From JAEZAA01 sp964514485 (GTDB lineage Bacteria; Pseudomonadota; Gammaproteobacteria; Pseudomonadales; Oleiphilaceae), in the NCBI GenBank assembly GCA_964514485.1, contig CAZEWG010000091.1:1-6986 (forward strand): 6,986 nt of DNA, written 5' to 3'. Under the pieces are notes generated by a model that saw only the letters and a list, made by a program, of their open reading frames with translations, had not been told where the DNA came from and did not search any database. The position numbers were made by a program, and so were the translations under genes. Positions 1 through 6,306 of this stretch are shown piece by piece. Numbering within the stretch: position 1 is the first letter of the stretch; each line of letters opens with the position of its first letter.

Positions 1-158
1 GTTTCCTCAAACATGCTCAACGGCCTCACCCACAGATCGCCCTCGCCATACAGGGGACGGTACACCACAAAGGGCTCTTCTGTTTCCGAATGTCGGGCCA
101 CCCCGATCACCTGATAAAAACGCCCCTTGAAATGCCGGTATTTACCTGGCTGCAGCAT
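1..158 (-). CDS. DUF1653 domain protein, N-terminal part (runs off the left edge)
   Basis: The minus strand from 158 reads an uninterrupted 52 codons to the window edge, so the 3' end is missing. It starts MLQPGKYRHFKGRFYQV and continues with GVARHSETEEPFVVYRPLYG, then LWVRPLSMFEE. This is the pattern of the small DUF1653 family: a compact domain of roughly 60-80 residues with a conserved KGxxY start, an ARHSET(E/L)E core and a WVRPLxMF end. So most of the domain is present here. The start is well supported, because a perfect AGGAGG ribosome site (plus-strand cctcct at 166-171) sits 7 nt upstream of the ATG. The gene diverges from speA. The family's biochemical role is not established, and the gene gives no sign of membrane segments or a signal peptide, so it is probably a cytoplasmic protein. 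The identification is from recall of the family pattern. Confidence 0.85.
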   Translation of the reverse strand, partial: MLQPGKYRHFKGRFYQVIGVARHSETEEPFVVYRPLYGEGDLWVRPLSMFEE

Positions 159-193
159 GCTTCAACCTCCTCTGCCACCCGCCGTTCACAGTC

Positions 194-244
194 GGTCAGG
201 GCGATGGCGAGTCGCCTTGACCCTCTCACAGGCGACGGGTCGCC
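194..244. repeat. Two adjacent GGCGA/TCGCC hairpins between divergent genes
   Basis: Two inverted repeats with the same arms lie side by side. The first is GGCGA-g-TCGCC at 206-216, nested inside GGTCA (194-198) and TGACC (218-222). The second is GGCGAC-gg-GTCGCC at 231-244. They lie between the DUF1653 gene and speA, upstream of the presumed speA promoter. No T-tract follows on either strand, so they do not look like intrinsic terminators. They could be protein-binding palindromes or a short repeat unit. The symmetry is seen directly; any function is a guess. Confidence 0.4.
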
Positions 245-296
245 CATTTCGCCGTTTCAGGCCCGGACAATCATAGCCCCACCTGTTGCGATACTT

Positions 297-302
297 TAGA
301 AT
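297..302 (+). promoter_or_regulatory. Possible -10 box for speA
   Basis: TAGAAT matches the sigma-70 -10 consensus at five of six positions and would place the transcript start near 309, about 60 nt before the speA start codon. There is no credible -35 box 16-18 bp upstream (that position reads TAGCCC), so this is only a tentative call. Confidence 0.25.
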
Positions 303-313
303 ACGCCCTTTTC

Positions 314-332
314 CAGGGACGCGAGTTCCCTG
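314..332 (+). promoter_or_regulatory. Leader hairpin upstream of speA
   Basis: CAGGGA (314-319) and TCCCTG (327-332) pair perfectly. An extra C320-G325 pair would close a GCGA tetraloop of the GNRA class, leaving T326 bulged. The hairpin is followed by TTTCTT, an imperfect T-rich run. It lies within the presumed speA 5' leader, 38 nt before the GTG start, so it could be a weak attenuator or an mRNA-stability element. No known riboswitch class is recognised. Confidence 0.35.
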
Positions 333-370
333 TTTCTTGCTCTGCCATATGACCCGGGGGCTACCGACAA

Positions 371-2278
371 GTGAAAAGCTGGACGCGCGACGACGTTTTA
401 ACCGCCTACAATATCCCATACTGGGGAGAGGGATACATTGATGTCAACGGGGCCGGTGAAGTGTTGATCCGTCCAAACCGTGAAGAAAACGGCTGTATCA
501 ACCTGCCCCACCTCACCCAGCAGATCATGGATTCCGGCCTGTCCCTGCCGGTCTTGGTACGTTTTAGCGATATTCTGCACGACCGCGTCAACCGCCTCTG
601 TGACGCCTTCAACCAGGTGGCCGCCCAACAGGGTTACCAGGGCCACTACTCGGTGGTCTATCCCATCAAGGTCAACCAGCAACGCCGGGTGGTGGAGGAA
701 ATCCTCAAGGCCTCACCGGCGATGGAAAATGGCCAGGTCGGCCTGGAAGCGGGCAGCAAGCCGGAACTGATGGCGGTGCTGGCCCTGTCCGAGCGGCCCG
801 GGTCCACCATTGTCTGTAACGGTTACAAGGACCGGGAATATATCCGTCTGGCCCTGATCGGCCGCAAGTTGGGCCATCAGGTCTATATCGTCATTGAAAA
901 GCTCAGCGAGCTGGAGCTGATTCTGGAAGAAGCCACCTCACTGGACGTGCAGCCGCTGATTGGGGTGCGGGCCCGGCTGGCCTCCATTGGCAAGGGCAAC
1001 TGGCAGAATACCGGGGGCGAGAAGTCCAAGTTCGGCCTGTCGTCCACCCAGATCCTGACCGTGGTGGAGCGTCTCAAGCAGGCCAATGCCCTGGACTCCC
1101 TCACCCTGCTGCACTTTCACCTGGGCTCCCAGATCGCCAATATCCGCGATATCCAGCGCGGCCTGAGCGAGTGCGCCCGCTTTTACGGTCAGCTGCGCAA
1201 GCTTGGCGCCCCCATCTCGGTGGTGGACGTGGGCGGCGGTTTGGGCGTGGACTACGAGGGCACCCGCTCCCGTAGCGCCTGTTCCACCAACTACAGCCTG
1301 CAGGAATACGCCTACCATGTGGTGCACGCCATTCAGGAAGAATGCGAGCGCAGCAGCTTGCCCCATCCGAATCTGATTACCGAGTCGGGCCGGGCCCTGA
1401 CCGCCCACCATGCGGTGCTGATCACCGATGTGATCGACGTGGAGCTGGTGGAAGAGCGGGTGCTGGACGCTCCGTCCAACGATGCCCCCACCGCCCTGAA
1501 AAGCCTGTGGGCAGATTACCAGGCGCTGCAGGACACCCACGTGGGCCGCTCGCTGCTGGAAATTTACCATGATGCCGCCTATGCCCTGACCGAGGCCCAG
1601 GAGCTGTTTGCCCATGGCGTGCTCAGCCTGGAGGAGCGGGCTTATGCCGAGCAGGCCTATCAGTCGGTGTGCCTGCGCATCCGCGAGGGTCTGAACCGTA
1701 ACAACCGGGCCCATCGGGAAATTCTGGATGAGCTCAATGAAAAGCTGGCGGACAAGTTTTTCGTCAACTTCTCCCTGTTCCAATCGCTGCCGGATATCTG
1801 GGGGATTGACCAGATCTTTCCGATCCTGCCCCTGACCAATCTGGACCAGCCCCCCAGCCGTCGCGCCGTGTTGCAGGATATTACCTGTGACTCCGACGGC
1901 CGGGTGGATCTCTACGTGGACGACCAGGGCATTGAGACCACCCTGCCGCTGCCGGCCTACGATCCCAATCAGCTCTACCTGATCGGCTTTTTCATGACCG
2001 GAGCCTACCAGGAAATCCTGGGCGACATGCACAACCTGTTTGGCGACACCAACTCCATTGATGTGGCCCTCAACCCCGATGGCAGCTATCGCCTGGAGCA
2101 CCCGATTGAAGGCGACACAGTGGAAAAAGTGCTGCGCTATGTGAACCTGGACCCGGCCATCCTGCGGGCCGCTTACGTGCGTCAGCTGCAACGCGCCGAA
2201 CTCCCCGCCGAACAGCGCGAAGCCCTGCTTCAGGAGCTGGAACAAGGCTTTACCGGTTACACCTATCTCGAACGCTAA
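371..2278 (+). CDS. speA: Biosynthetic arginine decarboxylase
   Basis: A 635-residue PLP-dependent enzyme that decarboxylates L-arginine to agmatine, the first step of the agmatine route to putrescine and spermidine. The length is close to the roughly 630-660 residues usual for SpeA. The N-terminal barrel has the PLP lysine in YPIKVNQQ (Lys100), followed by LEAGSKPEL (125-133). HFHLGSQ (248-254), the glycine phosphate loop DVGGGLGVDYEG (286-297) and ITESGR (336-341) complete the fold-type III alanine-racemase-like domain. The C-terminal part has DITCDSDG (503-510, with the expected catalytic Cys506) and GAYQEILGDMHNLFGD (544-559), both typical of this family. The GTG start is forced, because the frame has a stop (TGA) at 350-352 and no other good start between. 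The ribosome site is weak (GGGGG at 356-360, 10 nt away). It appears to be transcribed alone; no speB or speE homologue is adjacent. Nothing is missing or broken. Confidence 0.97.
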   Translation: MKSWTRDDVLTAYNIPYWGEGYIDVNGAGEVLIRPNREENGCINLPHLTQQIMDSGLSLPVLVRFSDILHDRVNRLCDAFNQVAAQQGYQGHYSVVYPIKVNQQRRVVEEILKASPAMENGQVGLEAGSKPELMAVLALSERPGSTIVCNGYKDREYIRLALIGRKLGHQVYIVIEKLSELELILEEATSLDVQPLIGVRARLASIGKGNWQNTGGEKSKFGLSSTQILTVVERLKQANALDSLTLLHFHLGSQIANIRDIQRGLSECARFYGQLRKLGAPISVVDVGGGLGVDYEGTRSRSACSTNYSLQEYAYHVVHAIQEECERSSLPHPNLITESGRALTAHHAVLITDVIDVELVEERVLDAPSNDAPTALKSLWADYQALQDTHVGRSLLEIYHDAAYALTEAQELFAHGVLSLEERAYAEQAYQSVCLRIREGLNRNNRAHREILDELNEKLADKFFVNFSLFQSLPDIWGIDQIFPILPLTNLDQPPSRRAVLQDITCDSDGRVDLYVDDQGIETTLPLPAYDPNQLYLIGFFMTGAYQEILGDMHNLFGDTNSIDVALNPDGSYRLEHPIEGDTVEKVLRYVNLDPAILRAAYVRQLQRAELPAEQREALLQELEQGFTGYTYLER

Positions 2279-2297
2279 CCTCTCCAGCCTCTCTCTG

Positions 2298-2323
2298 CCT
2301 GGCCGGTGTCCTGACCGGCCGGG
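2298..2323 (+). terminator. Strong GC hairpin after speA, without a T-tract
   Basis: CCTGGCCGGT (2298-2307) and ACCGGCCGGG (2314-2323) form a 10-bp stem with one G-T pair around the loop GTCCTG. It begins 20 nt after the speA stop codon. The following bases (accatccgcc) are not T-rich, so it is not a classical intrinsic terminator. It more likely protects the 3' end of the mRNA or assists Rho-dependent ending. Confidence 0.4.
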
Positions 2324-2415
2324 ACCATCCGCCAGCCCAGCGCCCCAAATCCGTACTCAGGTTCCGGTTTTGTGCACTCCATGCTTTCTGCCTGTCGCAC
2401 TTTAGCGTACATTTG

Positions 2416-2491
2416 CGCACAGGCCGTGCGGCAGCCCCTTCTGCCAACGTAGTCAGGCTTCGCCTGGCCGCCACAGATCCGTTCTGATCTG
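2416..2491 (+). promoter_or_regulatory. Three short inverted repeats in the leader of the solute-binding-like gene
   Basis: In the 245 bp between speA and the next gene, three hairpins lie in a row: CGCAC-aggcc-GTGCG (2416-2430), CAGGC-ttc-GCCTG (2454-2466) and CAGATC-cgttct-GATCTG (2474-2491). The last ends 32 nt before the start codon. No convincing -35/-10 pair was found, and no known riboswitch class is recognised (guanidine-II was considered but the loops lack ACGR). They may be a structured 5' leader or operator symmetry. Confidence 0.3.
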
Positions 2492-2523
2492 CAACAACGA
2501 TAAGAAACTTTTGGAGAACCTCA

Positions 2524-3531
2524 ATGAAAAGGAAAGCTATTGCGTCCTTGCTCGCGGGTGTTTTTGCAGCCACTGCATTTGGCACAGTTTCGGCTGCGGA
2601 GAAGCGCAGCTTCTGTGTGTGGGATCCCCTGGGAGCAACCGGTCCAATCTTTAACCAAATGAAAAACCTCAGAACCCAGGCTCTCTCCTGGGGCTATGAC
2701 CTCACTCTCCGTTCCTACACGGATGAGGCCGTGGCCGGCAATGACTTCCGGGCCGGCCAGTGTGATGCCGTGCTGCTGACCGATATCCGCAGCCGGGATT
2801 TCAACAAGTTCACCGCCACCCTGGTGGCCGTTGGCGCGCTGCCCTCTTCCACCGAGCTGAAGATCGTGCTGGAAACCCTGGCTCAGGACCGCGCCGCGCC
2901 CTTGATGGTCAACGACCGCTATGAAGTGGCCGGCATCATGCCCTCAGGCGGGATTCACGTGTTTACCCGTGACCGCAAGATCCACAGCGTGGAAACCATT
3001 CAGGGCAAGAAGATCGCCACGTTCGACTACGACCCCTCGTCCATGACCATGGTGCAGCACGTGGGCGCGTCGGCGGTGCCGTCCAGCACCTCCAACTTTG
3101 CCGGCAAGTTCAACAACGGCAGCGTGGATGTCTGCTACGCCCCGGCCATTGCCTACAAACCCCTGGAGCTGTACAAGGGCGTAGAACCCAACGGTGGCGT
3201 CTACACCTTCACCTTTGCCCAAATGACCCACCAGATGATCGTCCAGAAGGACAAATTCTCGCCGGAGTTCTCCCAGCAGTCCCGCAGCTGGTTCTATAGC
3301 AACTTCGACCAGTTCATGGACTTTGTACGCCAGGCCGAGTCGGATATTCCCGATCAGTACTGGATCGAGCCGACTCCGAAAGACGCTGCTGGTTTCGACT
3401 CCATGCTCAAAGGGGTGCGGGTAGCTCTGAAGAACGAAGGTGTCTACGACCCCCGTACGCTGAACCTGATGCTGAAAGCCCGCTGCAAGGTTGACCCGAC
3501 CCGCGCGGAGTGTGCTGAAGGCACGGAATAA
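2524..3531 (+). CDS. Putative periplasmic solute-binding protein (DUF6091-like)
   Basis: A 335-residue exported protein. Residues 1-24 are a classical signal peptide: basic MKRK, a hydrophobic core, then TVSA before the probable cut (VSA|AEKR). There is no lipobox. The mature part starts RSFCVWDPLGATGPIF and contains TLRSYTDEAVAGNDFRAGQCDAVL (61-84), a layout like that of periplasmic binding proteins of the TRAP/phosphonate type, where one lobe leads into a 'how many solutes/which state' segment and GKKIATFDYD (161-170) resembles the hinge region after a lobe change. It also resembles proteins annotated as 'putative solute-binding protein' (DUF6091) in Pseudomonas and Marinobacter; this is from memory. 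Five cysteines (31, 80, 204, 321, 330) could form disulfides. No transporter membrane genes are adjacent, so the ligand and partner are unknown. The start is supported by GGAG (2513-2516), 7 nt upstream. Transcription ends at the terminator at 3557-3587. Confidence 0.75.
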   Translation: MKRKAIASLLAGVFAATAFGTVSAAEKRSFCVWDPLGATGPIFNQMKNLRTQALSWGYDLTLRSYTDEAVAGNDFRAGQCDAVLLTDIRSRDFNKFTATLVAVGALPSSTELKIVLETLAQDRAAPLMVNDRYEVAGIMPSGGIHVFTRDRKIHSVETIQGKKIATFDYDPSSMTMVQHVGASAVPSSTSNFAGKFNNGSVDVCYAPAIAYKPLELYKGVEPNGGVYTFTFAQMTHQMIVQKDKFSPEFSQQSRSWFYSNFDQFMDFVRQAESDIPDQYWIEPTPKDAAGFDSMLKGVRVALKNEGVYDPRTLNLMLKARCKVDPTRAECAEGTE

Positions 3532-3556
3532 CACGTACCTATGCTCTGTTGAAAAC

Positions 3557-3587
3557 AAAAAAGCCCAACGTCACGTTGGGCTTTTTT
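3557..3587. terminator. Bidirectional intrinsic terminator between convergent genes
   Basis: A perfect stem GCCCAACG (3563-3570) / CGTTGGGC (3574-3581) with a TCA loop is flanked by six A (3557-3562) and six T (3582-3587). It works in either direction, ending the solute-binding-like gene on the plus strand (stop at 3531) and dps on the minus strand (stop at 3606). Confidence 0.95.
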
Positions 3588-3605
3588 GCATCACGCAAGA
3601 ATGAA

Positions 3606-4076
3606 TTACAGCATGCTGCGCAGCATCCAGGCGGTTTTCTCATGGACTCGCATGCGATCGGAAATCAATGCCGCGGTCGACTCATCATCCGCTTCCTGGG
3701 CCAGGGGCAGGGCTTTACGGCAGGTTTGAACCACAATCTCATTGCCGTTGATCAGCTGGCGAATCATCTCCGCCGCCTCGGGCACACCCTCTGGCTCCTG
3801 AATGGACGTCAGTTTGGCAAACTCCCGGTAGGTACCCGGTGCCGGATAGCCCAGGGTACGAATTCGCTCGGCAATCTCATCCACCGCCGTGGCCAGCTCG
3901 GTATACTGCTCTTCAAACATCAGGTGCAGGGTGCGGAACTGGGGACCGGTAACGTTCCAGTGGAAGTTGTGGGTCAGCAAATACAGGGTGTAGCTATCCG
4001 CCAAGAGGCTCGCCAGGGACTGAGCGATTTGTTCGCGGTCTTGATCTGCAATACCAATATTTACCTTTGTTGCCAT
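3606..4076 (-). CDS. dps: Dps-family ferritin-like protein
   Basis: A 156-residue Dps/miniferritin. Members form 12-subunit shells that oxidise Fe(II) with hydrogen peroxide and store the iron, protecting DNA from oxidative damage. The inter-subunit ferroxidase ligands are all visible, with E. coli-like spacing: His39 (in THNFHWNVTGPQF), His51 (LHLMFEE), Asp66 and Glu70 (VDEIAERIRTLG). The family length is usually 150-190 residues. The N-terminal tail is short (MATKVNIGIADQDRE) and lacks the long Lys/Arg-rich extension that gives E. coli Dps much of its DNA binding, so DNA compaction may be weak or absent. The start used is the second ATG (codon at 4074-4076); an in-frame ATG four codons earlier (4086-4088) overlaps the GGAG ribosome site that serves the second one and has no site of its own. 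The gene has its own promoter and ends at the shared terminator. Confidence 0.95.
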   Translation of the reverse strand: MATKVNIGIADQDREQIAQSLASLLADSYTLYLLTHNFHWNVTGPQFRTLHLMFEEQYTELATAVDEIAERIRTLGYPAPGTYREFAKLTSIQEPEGVPEAAEMIRQLINGNEIVVQTCRKALPLAQEADDESTAALISDRMRVHEKTAWMLRSML

Positions 4077-4173
4077 AGATCTCTCCATTACCGGAAGAAT
4101 TTGGATTCAAGCATAACGAACGATCCCAAGGGCGGCAAATTCATTGCCCTGATCAGCGCCATAGCTTTCTGCA

Positions 4174-4204
4174 ATTATAGCGTCCACTTACTGACATGGT
4201 TCAA
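4174..4204 (-). promoter_or_regulatory. Probable promoter of dps
   Basis: Reading the minus strand, a perfect TATAAT (plus-strand attata, 4174-4179) lies about 100 nt upstream of the dps start. TTGAAC (4199-4204) is the best -35 candidate, with a rather long 19-bp spacer. The -10 match is strong and the -35 weak, as expected for a promoter helped by an activator. I did not find a clear OxyR or Fur site. Confidence 0.55.
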
Positions 4205-4239
4205 TCGCGCGGATCAAGTTTAGCGTGGGTGGCAGGGTA

Positions 4240-5277
4240 TCAGCCCCGCTCGCGGAACTCGCGAGGTGAAAGCCCGGTCCAGCGCCGAAAGGCGCGGCCG
4301 AAATTAGACGGGTCCTGATAGCCCAATAGACTAGCGATCTCTTCCACGGTTTTGTCGGTCGTCAGCAGCAACTGCTGGGCACGCTGGCACAGCACCTCCG
4401 CCAACAAATCCTGATAACTGGTATCAAAACGCTGCAACTGGCGGCGCAAGGTCCGGGGAGTCACGCAGAGGATCCCGGCCACCTCGTCCATGCTGGGAAT
4501 CCTGTCTTCACTGCTCTCCAGCATCTGACGCACCTGGGCCACCAGCGACTCCTTGCCCTGCAGCTCACGCAACTGCTCTTCGCATTTACGCTCGGCCAGC
4601 TGTCGGGCCACCGGATTGGCCATGGCCATCGGCAATTGCAGAAACTGCGCGGAGAAGCGGAGCTGGTTCAGGGGCTGCTCAAACACCACCTGATCCCGAA
4701 AAAACGGTCGGTAATGTTCCACGTAGTCGGGTTGCGGATAGCTCAGGTGAGTCATGCCCCCTTCGGTCAGGCGCGGGCCAAACAGTACCAAGGCGCCCTC
4801 AATGATGCTGACAAACAGCATCTCCACAATAAACGGCTTGAGGTCACCAAAGTTGATGTGTTCATCGAGCTGAATGACCGCGAAGCTTCCCTCAATGCTG
4901 AAATCCAGCGTAATCGCCGAGAACCGGGTCTTGTAGTATTTAACCACGATCTCCAGGGCCTGCTGGATGGTGGACGCGGTCATCACCGCCTGCCCGAGCA
5001 CGCCATGGGTCATGGGATTGAGGCGCTGCCCGAAGAACACCCCCAGGGCGGGTTCATGGGTCTCCCGCAGGGCATTACGGATCAAGGAACTGAACTGTTG
5101 ATAAGACAAACGCCCCTCGGCATTGGACAACACGGCCGGGCGGATGCCGGTGCCCTCCAGCAAACGTTCGCCATTACCGCCCCGCTCCACCACCAACTGG
5201 CGTAGAATCTCACCATAATGGCTCAGGACGATTTCGTCTTTCGGCGAATAAAGGTTGCGTGCGACTCGTTTGCTCAA
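4240..5277 (-). CDS. AraC-family transcriptional regulator
   Basis: A 345-residue regulator. Residues 15-220 form the N-terminal ligand/oligomerisation domain of the arabinose-binding-like type seen in OruR-like regulators (VLSHYGEILRQLVVERG, then LGVFFGQRLNPMTHGVLGQAVMT). The C-terminal third is the AraC double helix-turn-helix: the first helix-turn-helix is at about 262-282 (MDEVAGILCVTPRTLRRQL), the second at about 311-333, ending in the family signature GYQDPSNFGRAFRRWTGLSP (319-338). The effector cannot be told from sequence. The start is TTG at 5275-5277: AAGG lies 7 nt upstream, the frame has a stop about 60 nt upstream, and no in-frame ATG or GTG lies between. A 163-nt gap separates it from dps, which has its own promoter, so an operon is not implied. 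Its upstream region contains a candidate operator. Confidence 0.92.
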   Translation of the reverse strand: MSKRVARNLYSPKDEIVLSHYGEILRQLVVERGGNGERLLEGTGIRPAVLSNAEGRLSYQQFSSLIRNALRETHEPALGVFFGQRLNPMTHGVLGQAVMTASTIQQALEIVVKYYKTRFSAITLDFSIEGSFAVIQLDEHINFGDLKPFIVEMLFVSIIEGALVLFGPRLTEGGMTHLSYPQPDYVEHYRPFFRDQVVFEQPLNQLRFSAQFLQLPMAMANPVARQLAERKCEEQLRELQGKESLVAQVRQMLESSEDRIPSMDEVAGILCVTPRTLRRQLQRFDTSYQDLLAEVLCQRAQQLLLTTDKTVEEIASLLGYQDPSNFGRAFRRWTGLSPREFRERG

Positions 5278-5375
5278 GATCCAGCCTTCCCCTGTGCCGA
5301 AGTCAAACCGAGCATCCCGGTCGGGACACCCATGCTACAGCCAATACTCTAGCACTGCAGGAAAGTGTCCGAAAA

Positions 5376-5402
5376 TGACCGACACCTTGTCAACTTTTGA
5401 CC
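5376..5402. promoter_or_regulatory. Candidate AraC-type operator and -35 box
   Basis: TGACC occurs at 5376-5380 and again at 5398-5402, the two starts exactly 22 bp apart, with similar flanks (AAA/TTT before each). Direct half-sites about two helical turns apart are the usual target of AraC-family proteins. Between them, on the minus strand, is a perfect TTGACA -35 (plus-strand tgtcaa, 5388-5393). Its -10 is poor (GGACAC at 17 bp), which fits an activator-dependent promoter for the regulator gene. GTCAA-ctt-TTGAC (5389-5401) also forms a dyad, and GTGTC/GACAC flank the first half-site (5365-5385). That the AraC protein binds here is inferred. Confidence 0.4.
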
Positions 5403-5410
5403 TTCTGCCT

Positions 5411-5528
5411 GAGACGGGATTAACGGAGAATCCCTGTTGTTGATTAGTGTCTCTGAACTAGTCCGATTTATCCCCGTCCGGGCGATAAAATACCTTGCTT
5501 TTTAGCCATGCCCTGCATGGCTTTTTTT
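5411..5528 (+). ncRNA. Candidate small RNA divergent from the AraC gene
   Basis: This plus-strand stretch has no convincing protein gene but ends in a strong intrinsic terminator. Upstream of it are nested inverted repeats: GAGAC (5411-5415) with GTCTC (5449-5453), enclosing GGGATT (5416-5421)/AATCCC (5429-5434). Next comes TTTATC-CCC (5467-5475) with GGG-C-GATAAA (5480-5489), and then CTTTTT (5498-5503) just before the terminator stem. A U-rich run before the final stem and a poly-U tail is the usual layout of Hfq-bound small RNAs. The 5' end is unknown: no good -35/-10 pair was found, although TTGACC (5397-5402) with a poor -10 is possible. It lies divergent from an AraC regulator, which could control it. 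A 22-codon frame from 5375 is not supported. It resembles no small RNA that I recognise. Confidence 0.4.
5505..5528 (+). terminator. Intrinsic terminator, plus strand, with no annotated gene before it
   Basis: GCCATGC (5505-5511), loop cct, GCATGGC (5515-5521), followed by seven T (5522-5528). The opposite strand has no matching T-tract (only TAAAAAG follows), so the orientation is plus. The nearest plus-strand protein gene upstream is more than 1.9 kb away (ends 3531) and already terminated. Confidence 0.85.
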
Positions 5529-5551
5529 ATTTCCGCCGCAAAAATATCTCA

Positions 5552-5565
5552 CCCTGAATTCAGGG
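5552..5565. repeat. Perfect 14-bp palindrome between converging terminators
   Basis: CCCTGAATTCAGGG is a perfect palindrome lying between the plus-strand terminator and the minus-strand terminator of the cytochrome gene. On the minus strand it is followed by tgagatattttt, so it could be a back-up hairpin. It could equally be a protein site. Confidence 0.4.
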
Positions 5566-5568
5566 CAT

Positions 5569-5592
5569 AAAAAAACGGGGCACCGGGCCCCG
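5569..5592 (-). terminator. Terminator of the c5-type cytochrome gene
   Basis: On the minus strand, CGGGGC pairs with GCCCCG (plus-strand 5587-5592 and 5576-5581), five-base loop, followed by seven T (plus-strand A at 5569-5575). It lies 25 nt past the stop codon at 5617-5619. Confidence 0.9.
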
Positions 5593-5616
5593 CTCTTTTA
5601 GCTCATGGCGACGACG

Positions 5617-6051
5617 TTATTTGCTGCCATCAACCATATGCTGAACCGCATTGGTGACTTCTTCATCAGAGCACGCCATACAGCCACCCTTGGGAGGCAT
5701 GGCATTGAACCCATTGATCGCATGGCTCACCAGGGTCTCCATGCCTTTCTCAATGCGCGGAGCCCAGGCTGCAGCATCACCCAGCTTGGGAGCACCAGCG
5801 GCACCCGTGGCGTGACACGCAAAACAGGCTGCCTGGTAAACGTCTGCACCGGAACGGGCACCACCCGCTGCTGCACCTGCAGCCGCTACCGGCTGGGCGG
5901 CCTCACCACAGTCCTGCCCTTCCACACAAACTTCGCCAATCGGCCGAATACGTTCGACAATTTTCTCTTCAGCAGCAGTCAAGGCATGTGCCGTACCTGC
6001 TAGCAGAGCCATAAGCCCCATGGCTGCTGCGGCGCGAACCAGAAATTTCAC
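5617..6051 (-). CDS. c5-type cytochrome, class I c-type (periplasmic)
   Basis: A 144-residue exported monohaem cytochrome c, which carries electrons in the periplasm. Residues 1-23 are a signal peptide ending TAHA before LTAAEE. After an N-terminal stretch IVERIRPIGEVCVEGQDC (31-48), found in many c5-family proteins, and an Ala/Gly-rich linker (50-68), the haem site is CFACH (76-80), with Met118 in NAMPPKGGC as the likely axial ligand. The pair Cys124/Cys127 (GGCMAC) is the hallmark disulfide of cytochrome c5. The start is GTG (codon at 6049-6051) with GAGG 7 nt upstream. The gene stands alone between its own promoter and terminator and diverges from the small membrane protein. I cannot say which oxidase or reductase it serves. 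Confidence 0.95.
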   Translation of the reverse strand: MKFLVRAAAAMGLMALLAGTAHALTAAEEKIVERIRPIGEVCVEGQDCGEAAQPVAAAGAAAGGARSGADVYQAACFACHATGAAGAPKLGDAAAWAPRIEKGMETLVSHAINGFNAMPPKGGCMACSDEEVTNAVQHMVDGSK

Positions 6052-6095
6052 GAGATCACCTCACTCGGTTGCAAGCATCAGGATTAAACCGGCGC

Positions 6096-6125
6096 ATTAT
6101 AACGGCAATGAAGGTCCGCTGAAAG
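6096..6125 (-). promoter_or_regulatory. Probable promoter of the cytochrome gene
   Basis: A perfect TATAAT on the minus strand (plus-strand attata, 6096-6101), with the weak -35 CTTTCA 18 bp away (6120-6125). The transcript would start about 37 nt before the GTG start codon. Confidence 0.6.
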
Positions 6126-6229
6126 TAAGGGGCTGTCAGTCCTTAGACAGAAGATCAAGAATCAACCTGTTACACCCTTCATTTCCGCTTTTCAGCCCGC
6201 CACTGACCAGCGGTCTACCATGCAATCCC

Positions 6230-6258
6230 TTGATCCCTGACTAAAGCACACGGACAAT
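6230..6258 (+). promoter_or_regulatory. Probable promoter of the small membrane protein
   Basis: TTGATC (6230-6235) and GACAAT (6253-6258), each four of six matches to consensus with the ideal 17-bp spacing, start transcription about 42 nt before the ATG at 6307. The rest of the 6052-6306 gap shows only a weak 5-bp dyad (CTGTC/GACAG, 6133-6150). Confidence 0.45.
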
Positions 6259-6306
6259 ACAACCACATAAACCTGAACCAGCGCGGCCGACCGGCCAGGG
6301 TAGCCC

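Noticed and set aside
938..2245. Long open frame (435 codons) on the minus strand inside speA
   Set aside because: It is the antisense shadow of a high-GC gene. Its product has no recognisable domains, and speA is certain.
2416..2491. Guanidine-II (mini-ykkC) riboswitch before the solute-binding-like gene
   Set aside because: The paired hairpins lack the ACGR loops that define the class.
3549..4223. Open frame of 224 codons on the plus strand over dps
   Set aside because: It is antisense to dps, starts inside the terminator and has no family resemblance.
5375..5443. 22-codon plus-strand frame (MTDTLSTFDLLPETGLTENPCC region)
   Set aside because: The ribosome site is poor, and the frame overlaps the operator-like repeats and the stems of the candidate small RNA. 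A leader peptide cannot be excluded but is not supported.
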